Assembly: GCA_013360195.1 (NCBI GenBank)
Contig: JABWCQ010000002.1
Coordinates: forward strand, 188,932-252,931
Reading direction: 5' to 3'
Source: a bacterium
GTDB taxonomy: Bacteria > Electryoneota > RPQS01
DNA length: 64,000 nt
How positions within the stretch are numbered: the first letter of the stretch is position 1; each line of letters starts with the position of its first letter. Positions 9,491 through 18,394 of the stretch are shown here, in pieces. The notes beneath the pieces were generated by a model. It saw nothing but the letters and a program-made list of their open reading frames with translations, was not told the DNA's origin and searched no databases. A program made the translations under genes and the position numbers.

Positions 9491-10437
9491 CTGTGTGCCA
9501 ACTCCAGAGCTCTCAGCAAGCTCGGCAGCAGTCGTGCTTGAACAGAACGGAGTGTTCCGTACATTCTGAATCCGGCAGCGCGCTCATGACCTCCGCCGCC
9601 AAACATCTCTGCTATCGCAGAAACATTTACCCGGGATTTTGAACGAAGAGAAACCCGAATCTTGTCGTCTTTCATTTCAGACAAGAGCACGGCAACTTCT
9701 ACGCCCTCAATAGCCCGGCCTAAATCGATTAGGTTGTCTGGATCTTCGACGACATAGTCACGTGATACAAACATCGTTGAAATCGCGCCGTTTCCGTGCA
9801 GCTCCAGAGTTGCGAGTATCTGTGCGGTCGATCTCAGGTCTTTTGCTGGAATAGAGTAGTAGAGGTGCTCTGTCAAGGCAGGCAGTGAGGCGCCGGCTTC
9901 TACGAGTCTTGCAGCAATTCGAAGTGAAGACGGAGATGTATTTGAATGTCTAAATCTGCCGGTATCTGTTAGAATTCCCGCCAGGAGATTCGTCGCCATG
10001 CTTGACGTCATCTTCAGTCCCATGGCTTCGAATAGCTGAAACAACAACTCGCCCGAAGCCGAGGATTCTACGTCAACAATATCAATTGTTCCGAATCGAG
10101 AATTCGATATGTGATGATCAATATTGGCAATCCTCGCTCCGTCTGCAACAAAGGACTCGACACAGCCGATTCGATCTCGATTTCCGGCATCTACGACAAT
10201 CACGTCAGAAAATTTCTCTGCGCTCTTCATTTCTTTGGCCGTCAGAAGATGCTCTGACCCGCCAAGCACCCGGCATCGCACTGGACACTCATCCTCGAGA
10301 ATACATGTGGGAGTGCCGCCGCACTGCAAGACTGCCTCTCTGATTGCCAACACCGAACCGATTGCATCAGGGTCAGGACGGACGTGCGAAGAAATTAAGA
10401 CACGATTTGATTCAAAGAGCTGTCTCAACTGAGACAT
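9487..10437 (-). CDS. nrnA: DHH family nanoRNase / pAp phosphatase
   Basis: Bifunctional oligoribonuclease that degrades 2-5-mer RNA and may also hydrolyse 3'-phosphoadenosine 5'-phosphate. DHH metal motifs are present in order: HVRPDPDAIGS near the N-terminus, VVDAGNRD, and NIDHHISN. The C-terminal DHHA1 domain has GGGGHERAAGF. I chose the ATG at 10437, which puts 18 residues before HVRPDPD as in homologues; a TTG at 10458 would add 7. The rbfA-nrnA-truB order matches many bacteria. Confidence 0.92.
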   Translation of the reverse strand: MSQLRQLFESNRVLISSHVRPDPDAIGSVLAIREAVLQCGGTPTCILEDECPVRCRVLGGSEHLLTAKEMKSAEKFSDVIVVDAGNRDRIGCVESFVADGARIANIDHHISNSRFGTIDIVDVESSASGELLFQLFEAMGLKMTSSMATNLLAGILTDTGRFRHSNTSPSSLRIAARLVEAGASLPALTEHLYYSIPAKDLRSTAQILATLELHGNGAISTMFVSRDYVVEDPDNLIDLGRAIEGVEVAVLLSEMKDDKIRVSLRSKSRVNVSAIAEMFGGGGHERAAGFRMYGTLRSVQARLLPSLLRALELAHS

Positions 10438-10460
10438 AACACTTGCTGAGAACTCCAAGT

Positions 10461-10838
10461 TTACAGGTCTCCGCTCCGGACTTGCTTCAGAAGTTCTTCG
10501 ATGCGCGCCGCCTTGGCGGGCGTTTCATCGTATCTGAATTTGACGTCAGGATGATGCCGCATTACAAAGCGCTTCGCAATCGCGGTTCTAAACTTGCCTC
10601 TATTCTTATTCAGCAGCCGCTCAAGTGCCACTCCCGTCATCGATTGGCCGATTACACTGAAAAAGACCTCAGCGAGCGACAAGTCATCGGTCACTGAAAC
10701 CCCCGTTACAGAAACAATCATGTCCGTCGGCACATCTACGATTTCCCGAATCATTCCGGGCATCTCCCGCTCAAGCTCAGCACCAAGCCTAAGTGGTCTT
10801 CGAGGACCGTCACTATTCTGCCTTAGCAAATTAGACAT
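10461..10838 (-). CDS. rbfA: 30S ribosome-binding factor A
   Basis: Late maturation factor of the 30S subunit. The 125-residue KH-like protein contains the family core LSLAEVFFSVIG, and the end MRHHPDVKFRYDETPAKAARIEELL is typical. I preferred the ATG at 10838, which overlaps the end of ylxP, over a TTG three codons upstream. Confidence 0.93.
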   Translation of the reverse strand: MSNLLRQNSDGPRRPLRLGAELEREMPGMIREIVDVPTDMIVSVTGVSVTDDLSLAEVFFSVIGQSMTGVALERLLNKNRGKFRTAIAKRFVMRHHPDVKFRYDETPAKAARIEELLKQVRSGDL

Positions 10839-11118
10839 AGTATTCAACCGAAGGGCTTAATACGGACAGCCTGTCATCCTTCTCGAGTTCATTCAGAGAA
10901 TTGCGAAGCGCTTGATCAACTCGCGTTTCCGACTCACCTACGCAAGCAATTGCCAAATTGCAAATCTGCCATGACTCAGTCGGCTCTTCGAAAATTGACA
11001 GATTAAATTTCGACTTCAGCCTTTCTTTCGCGGAACTGACAGCGCTGCGGCGTTCTTTAAGTGAGTGACTGTGCGGCAAGTGAAGCGTAACCCTCAACAC
11101 CCCAACGCAGTATTTCAT
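10831..11118 (-). CDS. ylxP: DUF503 family protein (YlxP-like)
   Basis: A 95-residue protein of the DUF503/YlxP family, recognised from the opening VGVLRVTLHLPHSHSLKERR. In Firmicutes ylxP sits between infB and rbfA, exactly as here. Its function is not established; the position suggests a small RNA-binding or ribosome-assembly factor. The ATG overlaps the infB stop (ATGA). Confidence 0.88.
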   Translation of the reverse strand: MKYCVGVLRVTLHLPHSHSLKERRSAVSSAKERLKSKFNLSIFEEPTESWQICNLAIACVGESETRVDQALRNSLNELEKDDRLSVLSPSVEYYV

Positions 11119-13931
11119 GCGACCGACTGTTCCAATGTCCGTTTGACTTCCGTGATTTGTATCACTTCGATGGAATCACCTTCCCGAACGTCATTCATTC
11201 CGTTGAGGAGAATTCCGCATTCATAACCCGCCTTGACCTCGCTTACATCGTTCTTGAAGCGCTTAAGCGAACCGATTGTTCCGGACCAGATTTGCTTTCC
11301 GTCACGAAGCAGCCGAATTTGACTCTGGCGCCTAATCGCGCCGGAAACGACAAAGCACCCCGCAATTGTCCCTGCAGAAGGCACATGGAAAGTCTGCCGC
11401 ACTTCAATGAGACCAACAACGTCCTCGCGTTTGTCAGGTCTCAGCATTCCTTCAAGCGCCTCCTTGACGTTGCTTTCCATTTCGTAAATGATGCGGTACA
11501 CTCGAATATCAACGCTTTCACGCATTGCAAATTCGCGTGCTTTCAGATTCGGATGCACGTGGAATCCAAGAATGATCGAACCGGTAGCAGCTGCAAGCAA
11601 AACGTCGCTTTCGCTGATTGCGCCGACACCTCTGTGAACGATTTTTACAGCCACTTCTTTTGTGCCAAGACGTTGTAGCTGATCACAAATTGCCTCTACT
11701 GAACCATCCGCATCGCCCTTAATAATTAACGGCAATTCACGAACTTCGCCTTCCCGAATTCTCTGAGATATCTGATCCAGGCTGAGCATTTTGATCTGCC
11801 TGAATGTCTGCTCGCGTTGCAACAGCTGGCGCCTCATTGCAATGTCCTTTACCTCGCGTTCGCTGTCAAAGGCTACAAATGAATCTCCAGCCTGCGGCGC
11901 GCCTGAGAATCCAACGACCTGCGCCGGCCTGCCCGGGCCGACATTGTCAATAGGACGATGATTTTCGTCGAGTAATGTCCGAACCTTACCATACTGTTGG
12001 CCGGCAACAAAATGATCTCCAACATTCAATGTGCCGTTCGTGACAACAACCGTCGCAACAACGCCGCGACCCTTGTCAATTCGCGTCTCAATGACAGTGG
12101 CACGGGCACGGCGCTTCGGATTTGCCTTTAGCTCAAGGATATCGGCAGCCAACAAAACTTCTTCAAGAAGAGCATCTATGCCTTGACCGAACTTCGCCGA
12201 TATTTCCGCAGACTGAACCTTGCCTCCCCATTGCTCAACCAGAACATTGTGCTCAGCAAGCTGTTTTCTAATCTTCTCGGGATCCGCATTCGGTCGGTCT
12301 ATCTTGTTGATGGCAACAATCACGGGAACATCGGCCGATTGCGCGTGACTCAGGGCCTCGAGCGTCTGAGGGCGAACCTGGTCGTCGGCGGAAATGACCA
12401 ATATGACCAAATCCGTTACCTGTGCTCCACGTGCACGCATTGCTGTAAAAGCCTCATGACCGGGAGTATCCAGGAAGCTGATCGTACGTCCTTTATGAAC
12501 GACTTCATACGCACCGATGTGCTGTGTGATGCCGCCGTGCTCTTCCGAAATCACTGAGGTTTTGCGTAAGTAATCAAGCAACGAAGTCTTGCCATGATCG
12601 ACATGTCCCATTACAGTAACCACCGGCGGACGGGGAACGAGATCTTCGGGCGCATCCTGCTCATCTGAAAGATCCTGCTCAACTTCTTCCTCATCAGATA
12701 CGAACTCGACTTGGAACCCGAATTCGTCCGCCATGAGTTCGATCAAGTCGCGCTCAAGTCTCTGATTAATCGTGACGAGTTTACCCATCAGGAAGAACTT
12801 CTTGATGACTTCTGAAACCTCGACATCCATCAAGTTCGCTAGTTCCTGTGTGGAGACGAACTCAGTCAGCTGCAGGACATTGTCATGCGTCTCCACCAGT
12901 TCGCCGGTCACTCGGTCACGGCGTTTTGCTTTTCGCTTGCCTGTGTCCATCGACGCCAAGGTATGGCGAATGGACGCTTCGACTTCAGCCTGATTGACTT
13001 CTTTCCGTTTTGTCTTGACTTTCCGTCGCGAACGGCTGTCGTCTACAAGCGGTCGCTTCGACTTTTCTTGCTTTTGAGCGGCAATAAGCTTTTTTTGCTT
13101 CTCTATCCGCTCGATGTCTGCTTTCGTCGGAGCACGGCGCTTTCGTGACTCCGCACTTTCATCTCTTGCAGGAGCCTGTGCTGCAACTGCCGCGTCCGGA
13201 CGAGGAACTCTCGGTGCTGACGGCGCAGATCGGGGCCCGGCTGGTGCCCCTGGCCTTCCCCCAGTCGACGGCCTACCCGCCGCCGAATCTCTTTGCGGAT
13301 GCGCAGTCTTCTTTTCAGACTTTGCATCTCCCTTTGCGCCTTTCGATTCAGCCTTTGCTTTGGCAGCTTCTGCTCTCGCCTGTCGACGGGCTTCATCTGC
13401 CGCTCGTTGCGCCTCAATTTCCTTGCGGCGCTTTGCAATCTCTTCTTGCTCTTTCTTCGCGCGCTCAGCGGCTTTTTCCTCCGCCTCACGCTTCAGTCGC
13501 TCTTCTTCAGCTTCTTTGGCTTTGGCCTCAGCTTCTGCGCGACTTTGCTCCTTCTCTTCCTCTGTCTTTCGCTCTTCTTCACGCTTTGCTTCTTCAGCCT
13601 CAACCTGCTTTATCAACGTCGAGGCGGAATCAAATGTTTGAGCCGCAGCAGTTTGCAGCAATTCCTCAAGCTGATCGGTTCGGGCGCGTTCAGACTCTAC
13701 ACGCAGCTGCTGAGCCTCCGTTTGAGTCTCAGTTACGTGCATCTGCTGCCAGCGCGAAGGATCGAATTTCTTAACCACCTCATCATACATCTCGTCCGTC
13801 ATGGGGGACATATGCTTGGGCGATTTCGAAACATCGAATCCGCGATCTTCCAGGAACTCAACAATCGCGGGACTCGCGACGTTCAGCTCCTTGGCAACCT
13901 GATAGATCTTTTTCTGCTTGGCAGAGCTCAA
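11115..13931 (-). CDS. infB: Translation initiation factor IF-2
   Basis: GTPase that brings initiator tRNA to the 30S subunit. The 938-residue protein has an IF2_N helical module at about 5-50, then a long Glu/Lys/Ala-rich coiled-coil and basic linker (about 75-310), a second IF2_N-like segment near 355-405, and the G domain. Conserved GTPase motifs are GHVDHGKTS near 442, DTPGHEAF and NKIDRP; beta-barrel domains C1 and C2 follow. The start is TTG at 13931 with AAGGA 9 bases before it. It lies 12 bases after nusA. Confidence 0.97.
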   Translation of the reverse strand: MSSAKQKKIYQVAKELNVASPAIVEFLEDRGFDVSKSPKHMSPMTDEMYDEVVKKFDPSRWQQMHVTETQTEAQQLRVESERARTDQLEELLQTAAAQTFDSASTLIKQVEAEEAKREEERKTEEEKEQSRAEAEAKAKEAEEERLKREAEEKAAERAKKEQEEIAKRRKEIEAQRAADEARRQARAEAAKAKAESKGAKGDAKSEKKTAHPQRDSAAGRPSTGGRPGAPAGPRSAPSAPRVPRPDAAVAAQAPARDESAESRKRRAPTKADIERIEKQKKLIAAQKQEKSKRPLVDDSRSRRKVKTKRKEVNQAEVEASIRHTLASMDTGKRKAKRRDRVTGELVETHDNVLQLTEFVSTQELANLMDVEVSEVIKKFFLMGKLVTINQRLERDLIELMADEFGFQVEFVSDEEEVEQDLSDEQDAPEDLVPRPPVVTVMGHVDHGKTSLLDYLRKTSVISEEHGGITQHIGAYEVVHKGRTISFLDTPGHEAFTAMRARGAQVTDLVILVISADDQVRPQTLEALSHAQSADVPVIVAINKIDRPNADPEKIRKQLAEHNVLVEQWGGKVQSAEISAKFGQGIDALLEEVLLAADILELKANPKRRARATVIETRIDKGRGVVATVVVTNGTLNVGDHFVAGQQYGKVRTLLDENHRPIDNVGPGRPAQVVGFSGAPQAGDSFVAFDSEREVKDIAMRRQLLQREQTFRQIKMLSLDQISQRIREGEVRELPLIIKGDADGSVEAICDQLQRLGTKEVAVKIVHRGVGAISESDVLLAAATGSIILGFHVHPNLKAREFAMRESVDIRVYRIIYEMESNVKEALEGMLRPDKREDVVGLIEVRQTFHVPSAGTIAGCFVVSGAIRRQSQIRLLRDGKQIWSGTIGSLKRFKNDVSEVKAGYECGILLNGMNDVREGDSIEVIQITEVKRTLEQSVA

Positions 13932-13943
13932 TAGACAGTATCC

Positions 13944-15266
13944 TTAACCTTCGATTTTTCTCTCGGTCTGCGGCGAATGAGCCGGATTGGACGTATCGTC
14001 ACCGTCCTTTTTGTCGTCAACCGGCAGGTCTTCGTCCGTAACAAAGTACGTATTCAGAATGTTCATTATTTCCCGGACTCGGCCAAGTTCAAACTTGGTC
14101 GCTTCCATCACTTTCAAATCACCGGCATCCAGTATGTCATCGGCGGATTCAAATCCGGCCTCGATTAATCTGGACTTGGTTTCATCATCAAGTTCGCTCA
14201 CTTCACTGATTGAAAGCGGTTCCGGTGCAAGGTACTCGGATTCCTTGATTGGTTCAATCGGAATACCGGTGAGTTCAGATGCAAGTCGCAGATTCTGACC
14301 TCGCTTTCCAATCGCGAACTGAATCTGGTCGTCTGGAACAACGACGGTCGCCGTATGGGATTCCTGATCGTACACTACAAGCAGCGGTGTAGCCGGAGAC
14401 ATCGCACGCTTTACATAGATTTCCGGATCGGCACTCCAGTGGATGATATCGATCTTCTCTCCGCCAAGCTCGCGAACGACCGCTTGAATACGAATTCCCT
14501 TCATACCGACGCACGCGCCGACCGGATCTATTCTTTTGTCGTGACTGCGAACCGCAATCTTGGTGCGATCGCCGGCCTCACGGGATACACCCATGATTTC
14601 GATGATATTGTCAAATATCTCCGGCACTTCCAATTCAAACAGTCGGGTTACGAAGCCCGGAGCAGATCTCGAAATAATGACTTCTGGGTCTTTGGTTGTT
14701 CGGCGGACCTCTTTGATGATCCCGCGAACGGATTTGCCGCGAACGTACTTTTCGTTGTACACCTGCTCGGATTTCGGCATGATCGCTTCATAACGATCCA
14801 AATGTACGCGAATTTCCTTGCGATTGATCTGGTGAATTTCGCCTGTCACGATTTCACCAATCCGTGAAGAGAATTCCGTGAAAATGTTCTCTTTTTCAAT
14901 CTCACGGATCTTCTGCGTAAGGTTTTGTCTCGCAGTCATCACGAGCCTGCGGCCAAATTCCTCGATATTCACGAGTTCGGCATAGGTGTCGCCTATGTCG
15001 AGATCTTCGTCAATCTTCAGCGCACGGGACAACGGCATTTGAGTCACAGGATCAGTCACATCGTCATCGTCAACGATTTCCTTTTCACAGAAGATTTCGA
15101 TATCGCCCTTGTCAATATTGAAAATCACGTCGAAATTTTCAGCATTGCCGTATTTCTTCTTGATCATTGCATGGAATACGCCTTCAATGATCTCACGAAA
15201 CGCATCACGGTCAATACTTTTGTCCTGCAGAATCTGGCCGATAGCTTCAACAATCGGGGAATTCAT
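13944..15266 (-). CDS. nusA: Transcription termination/antitermination protein NusA
   Basis: RNA polymerase-associated factor for pausing, termination and antitermination. The 440-residue product has an N-terminal polymerase-binding domain, an S1 domain near 135-200 (GEIVTGEIHQINRKEIRVHL), and two KH domains (PVGACVGMKGIRIQAVV and the GKRGQNLRLASELTG stretch). A helix-hairpin-helix-like acidic C-terminus follows (residues about 355-415). The ATG overlaps the stop of rimP. Because a terminator-like hairpin stands in this operon's leader, NusA could influence its own expression; that is inference. Confidence 0.97.
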   Translation of the reverse strand: MNSPIVEAIGQILQDKSIDRDAFREIIEGVFHAMIKKKYGNAENFDVIFNIDKGDIEIFCEKEIVDDDDVTDPVTQMPLSRALKIDEDLDIGDTYAELVNIEEFGRRLVMTARQNLTQKIREIEKENIFTEFSSRIGEIVTGEIHQINRKEIRVHLDRYEAIMPKSEQVYNEKYVRGKSVRGIIKEVRRTTKDPEVIISRSAPGFVTRLFELEVPEIFDNIIEIMGVSREAGDRTKIAVRSHDKRIDPVGACVGMKGIRIQAVVRELGGEKIDIIHWSADPEIYVKRAMSPATPLLVVYDQESHTATVVVPDDQIQFAIGKRGQNLRLASELTGIPIEPIKESEYLAPEPLSISEVSELDDETKSRLIEAGFESADDILDAGDLKVMEATKFELGRVREIMNILNTYFVTDEDLPVDDKKDGDDTSNPAHSPQTERKIEG

Positions 15267-15733
15267 CTCTTCAACTCCACTGGTGACTTGAATTCAGGCA
15301 ACACGACTGCGGACAATACCTCTGATTGCCCAAATTGATGTACCTGTGACTCCGTTCGCAGGGTCAAGCCTGCTTGCTCGTCATATTCGGCCAGTCTGCC
15401 GCGAATCTCCTTGGGTCCCTTTGGCCCGGGAATTCGCACTTTCAACAGCCTGCCGATGTTCTTTTTAAATTGCCACGCTTCTCGAAGCGGGTAATCGAGT
15501 CCCGGCGAACTGACTTCAAGTCTGAAATCATCTGGCACAAGCTTCATTTCGATGATTAGATGCCGCAACTCACGGGTTAGCATGGCACACTCATCCACCG
15601 AAATACTGCCGGTCTCACGGTCACTCACAACTCGAAGCTGAGTCGTCCCGTTTCGAGTTATCTGGGAAAACTCAAGCAACTTGAATCCGTGCTCTGCAAG
15701 CAGTGCTCGTACGTGATCTTCTACTTTTTCCAA
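15263..15733 (-). CDS. rimP: Ribosome maturation factor RimP
   Basis: Helps assemble the 30S subunit. The 156-residue product from TTG at 15733 matches family length and contains the conserved LEVSSPGLDYPLREAWQF and IGRLLKVRI segments. A GTG at 15793 gives a 176-residue version, but its first codons would be encoded by the terminator-like hairpin and would begin only about 6 bases from the predicted transcription start. I consider the TTG more likely. Neither start has a clear ribosome binding site. First gene of the rimP-nusA-infB operon. Confidence 0.88.
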   Translation of the reverse strand: MEKVEDHVRALLAEHGFKLLEFSQITRNGTTQLRVVSDRETGSISVDECAMLTRELRHLIIEMKLVPDDFRLEVSSPGLDYPLREAWQFKKNIGRLLKVRIPGPKGPKEIRGRLAEYDEQAGLTLRTESQVHQFGQSEVLSAVVLPEFKSPVELKR

Positions 15734-15756
15734 TGCGCTGGTAAGGTGTAAATAAC

Positions 15757-15786
15757 GAAAAAAGCGGGCGTTGGCCCACTTTTTTA
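15757..15786 (-). terminator. Intrinsic-terminator-like hairpin in the rimP-nusA-infB leader
   Basis: On the minus strand AAAAAAGTGGGC-CAAC-GCCCGCTTTTTT forms a stem of up to 12 bp (one G-U pair) ending in six Ts. It lies between the promoter at 15806-15834 and the rimP TTG at 15733. It could end the transcript of the upstream TPR gene, act as an attenuator for the operon, or both. Confidence 0.8.
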
Positions 15787-15805
15787 TGTTCACTCGACTA
15801 CGAAG

Positions 15806-15834
15806 AGTATAGCAAAACTGGGCATCAAATGCAA
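15806..15834 (-). promoter_or_regulatory. Sigma-70-type promoter for rimP-nusA-infB
   Basis: TTGCAT (15829-15834) and TATACT (15806-15811) are separated by exactly 17 bases on the minus strand, in the gap after the TPR gene. The predicted transcription start is near 15799, so the hairpin at 15757-15786 begins about 13 bases into the RNA. Confidence 0.78.
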
Positions 15835-15847
15835 GCCAACATGGAAA

Positions 15848-16528
15848 TCAACGAAGCTGATCGGCCAAAGTCTTGGCCTTTTGGAATCCCTGTGATTCAG
15901 GGTAATCCCGAATGATTCTATCGAGCGCTTCAAGCGCCTTATCATTTTGATTTAACTTAACATAAAGTCTGGAAGCTTGGGTCAAAGCCTCTGGAGCGTA
16001 TGCCGATTCTGGGTATTTGCCGGCCACTTCCATGTACTTCGATGCTGCTTCATCCAATCGCCCAGTAGCCTCCAAAGCGCTCGCCACACCGGCCATTGCT
16101 CCCTGCGCCGTTGCTTCGTCAGGTGAATAACTCTTCAAGCACGCTTCAAAATCCATCAAAGCGCCCGAATAATCTCCCTTATCAAACTTGATTCTGGCAA
16201 GATAATATTGCGCCTCAGCAGCTGTTTCGCCGCCATAGTTGGCCTGCACTTGCTGGAATTTGGCTTGAGCATCAGCGAGTTGCCTTTGGCCGTAAGCGGT
16301 CTTCGCCTGCATGAGTGCGAAACTCTCTTCGTCTGCGGAGCTGCCCATCCAACCTACAAGTGCCATTATTGCCACAATCGCGGCAACCAAGCCTCCAGCT
16401 GCCATCCACACGGTCTGCTTGTGAGTCTCATAGAAACTCTCGACCTTCACCGCAGTTTCGACTAAGGTATCGTGCTTCAGGTCTTCTTTAGTGAGGCGTC
16501 CGCCTCGTTCGGCTGTAACTTTAGCCAT
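15848..16528 (-). CDS. Membrane-anchored tetratricopeptide repeat protein
   Basis: A 226-residue protein with a cytosolic N-terminus of about 38 residues and one transmembrane helix (about 39-61). The rest is a large alpha-helical part with TPR-like repeats (AEAQYYLARIKFDKGDYSGALMDF and similar units to residue 215). The layout resembles YfgM-type TPR proteins that associate with the Sec translocon, but the similarity is structural and the function is inferred. The gene stands alone between tRNA-Arg and the nusA operon. Confidence 0.8.
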   Translation of the reverse strand: MAKVTAERGGRLTKEDLKHDTLVETAVKVESFYETHKQTVWMAAGGLVAAIVAIMALVGWMGSSADEESFALMQAKTAYGQRQLADAQAKFQQVQANYGGETAAEAQYYLARIKFDKGDYSGALMDFEACLKSYSPDEATAQGAMAGVASALEATGRLDEAASKYMEVAGKYPESAYAPEALTQASRLYVKLNQNDKALEALDRIIRDYPESQGFQKAKTLADQLR

Positions 16529-16584
16529 CTTAAATGTTTAGAAAGTGAAGTGCTGATCGTTTTTCGAGAGTTCAAAGTCCATCG

Positions 16585-16658
16585 TACCCCCGAGAGGACT
16601 CGAACCTCCGACGCAGAGTTTAGGAAACTCTCGCTCTATCCATCTGAGCTACGGGGGC
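16585..16658 (-). tRNA. tRNA-Arg (anticodon CCT), CCA not encoded
   Basis: The cloverleaf on the minus strand has acceptor GCCCCCG/CGGGGGT, anticodon stem AGAGT/ACTCT around loop TTCCTAA, and a T arm GGAGG-TTCGAGT-CCTCT. The first pair is G1-U72, slightly unusual. The discriminator A is followed by CGA rather than CCA. It reads the AGG codon. It has its own strong promoter. Confidence 0.96.
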
Positions 16659-16678
16659 AAGTACCCGCCAAACTTATC

Positions 16679-16707
16679 AATATAAGGTGCTTGCGATAAA
16701 TTGTCAA
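16679..16707 (-). promoter_or_regulatory. Sigma-70-type promoter for tRNA-Arg
   Basis: TTGACA (16702-16707) and TATATT (16679-16684) are 17 bases apart on the minus strand, about 20 bases before the tRNA 5' end. Confidence 0.85.
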
Positions 16708-16713
16708 GTCTTT

Positions 16714-18111
16714 CTAAGTAGCCGGGTCAGGAAAGATTTTGCCCGGGTTGAGTATACCTTTGGGGTCCAAAGCCGATTTGATGGCTTTCATACTCGAAAT
16801 CGCCTGGTCCGACAATCCCAACCTCAGGTAATTCCTTTGGACCAGCCCTATCCCGTGCTCGCCACTTATTGTCCCGCCAAGTGATACAGTCAGTTCAAAA
16901 ATCTCTGGAATCGCTTCCGAACAGCGTCTCTGCCATTCAGCATCATCGGTTTTGTCACGCAGTAGATTCACATGAATATTGCCGTCACCAGCATGTCCAT
17001 AGCAAATCATCCGGACACGATGGCGGTCGCAAATTTCGTGGACTCCCCTTACCAACTGGGGCAGATTCGCGCGCGGAACAACCGTGTCCTCTTCCTTGTA
17101 CGCGGAAATGGACTTCACCGCCTCCCCTGCCGCTCTCCGAATTGCCCAGAGCTCTGCCTGCTTTGCCGGACTCTCAGCGACGTCCACATCAAGAGCACCG
17201 TGCTCATACAGGACTTCCCCGATTACTTCCATTTCACGGTCCAGAGTTTCCTCATGATTCCCGTCAACTTCGATAAGCAGTGTCGCCGCCGCATTGGAGT
17301 GAGGAACGCTGTCATTCCGCTTTTCCTCAATGGCCTTCAGACAAGCTTGTTCCATGAATTCCAGGGCACAAGGAACAACACCTCTTTGCAGAATCACCGG
17401 TACAGCCGTTGCCGCGCTCTCCAGCGATGCAAACGGTGCCATCAGTGTGCGGCGAAACTTGGGCAACGGCAATAGTTTCAGAGTGACCCCTACTATGACT
17501 CCCAGCGTCCCTTCGCTCCCTACGAACAATTGCACCATGTTAAATCCGGTCACATCCTTCAGTCGTTTACCGCCGTACCTAACGAACTCGCCGTTCGCCA
17601 GCACTATATCCAAGCCAAATACATAATCCTTGGTCGTTCCGTATTTCAACGCACGCGGTCCTCCTGCGCCTTCGGCGACGTTTCCACCAATCGTACAGGA
17701 GCCTCTGCTGGCCGGATCTACAGGATAAAACAGACCTTCAGCTTCAACCGCTTCCTGCAGAACTTGAGTAATGACGCCCGGCTCAGTTCGAACAAAGAAA
17801 TTGTCGCGGTCGATCTCAAGGATTCGATCCAACCTTTCGGTTGACAATACGATTCCGCCTTCTGAAGGCAATGCTCCGCCGGAAAGTCCTGTACCGCCAC
17901 CGCGTGTGACGACCGGCACTCCATACTCGTGCGCGAATCGCACCGCTTTCTGAACTCCGGCAACACTTCGCGGCCGCACCACAACATCCGGCGCAAAGTA
18001 CAGGTCTTCTGTTTCGTCTCTGCCGTACTTCTCGAAATTAAAGTCGCCCGCCAGCAGCAACTCGTCATCTCCCAAAATTCGGCGAAGTTCGTTCACAATC
18101 TTATTGTCCAT
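16714..18111 (-). CDS. FAD-linked 2-hydroxyacid dehydrogenase (GlcD / D-lactate dehydrogenase type)
   Basis: Flavoenzyme of the FAD_binding_4/FAD-oxidase_C family that oxidises D-2-hydroxyacids such as glycolate or D-lactate. The 465-residue product carries the FAD-binding loop VTRGGGTGLSGGALP near 65-79 and PASRGSCTIGGNVAEGAGG. The C-terminal signatures GTISGEHGIG and GILNPGKIFP close it. I chose the ATG at 18111 (MDNKIVNELRRIL), which overlaps acyP by 11 bases; the frame is open another 33 codons upstream inside acyP. No GlcE/GlcF partner is nearby, so the electron acceptor and exact substrate are unknown. Confidence 0.9.
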   Translation of the reverse strand: MDNKIVNELRRILGDDELLLAGDFNFEKYGRDETEDLYFAPDVVVRPRSVAGVQKAVRFAHEYGVPVVTRGGGTGLSGGALPSEGGIVLSTERLDRILEIDRDNFFVRTEPGVITQVLQEAVEAEGLFYPVDPASRGSCTIGGNVAEGAGGPRALKYGTTKDYVFGLDIVLANGEFVRYGGKRLKDVTGFNMVQLFVGSEGTLGVIVGVTLKLLPLPKFRRTLMAPFASLESAATAVPVILQRGVVPCALEFMEQACLKAIEEKRNDSVPHSNAAATLLIEVDGNHEETLDREMEVIGEVLYEHGALDVDVAESPAKQAELWAIRRAAGEAVKSISAYKEEDTVVPRANLPQLVRGVHEICDRHRVRMICYGHAGDGNIHVNLLRDKTDDAEWQRRCSEAIPEIFELTVSLGGTISGEHGIGLVQRNYLRLGLSDQAISSMKAIKSALDPKGILNPGKIFPDPAT

Positions 18112-18394
18112 TTGGAGCAATTCGAAAATCAGAGTGATGGCGTCCGCCCGATAACGGAAACGCTTGAACAGACTCGACATGTGAAAACGTCGGACCCTCT
18201 CGCATCGCATCGATTAGCATGTTGACCAAGTCGCTGTCGCCCTCAATCTCCGCTTCAACACGACCGTCTCTAAGATTTCTAACCCAACCCGTGACTCCAA
18301 GCGATACCGCCCGCTCCTGCACAAAGTAGCGAAACCCTACTCCTTGTACCAAACCGGTTACAATAACCCGAAATCGTACGAAATCTGTGCACAT
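18101..18394 (-). CDS. acyP: Acylphosphatase
   Basis: Small enzyme that hydrolyses acyl phosphates. The 97-residue chain has the catalytic Arg22 in VQGVGFRYF and Asn40 in VTGWVRNLRDG, the defining pattern. The ATG overlaps the stop of the secreted protein upstream (TAATG). Confidence 0.95.
   Translation of the reverse strand: MCTDFVRFRVIVTGLVQGVGFRYFVQERAVSLGVTGWVRNLRDGRVEAEIEGDSDLVNMLIDAMREGPTFSHVESVQAFPLSGGRHHSDFRIAPNGQ

Noticed and set aside
13103-13934. Several long overlapping frames opposite and beside infB
   Set aside because: The Glu/Lys/Ala-rich linker of IF-2 lacks stop codons in other frames; the peptides are Ser/Leu/Arg-rich artefacts.
15733-15793. GTG at 15793 as the rimP start
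   Set aside because: It would put the hairpin inside the coding region and leave only about 6 bases of leader; the TTG at 15733 gives the normal family length. I keep it as an alternative.
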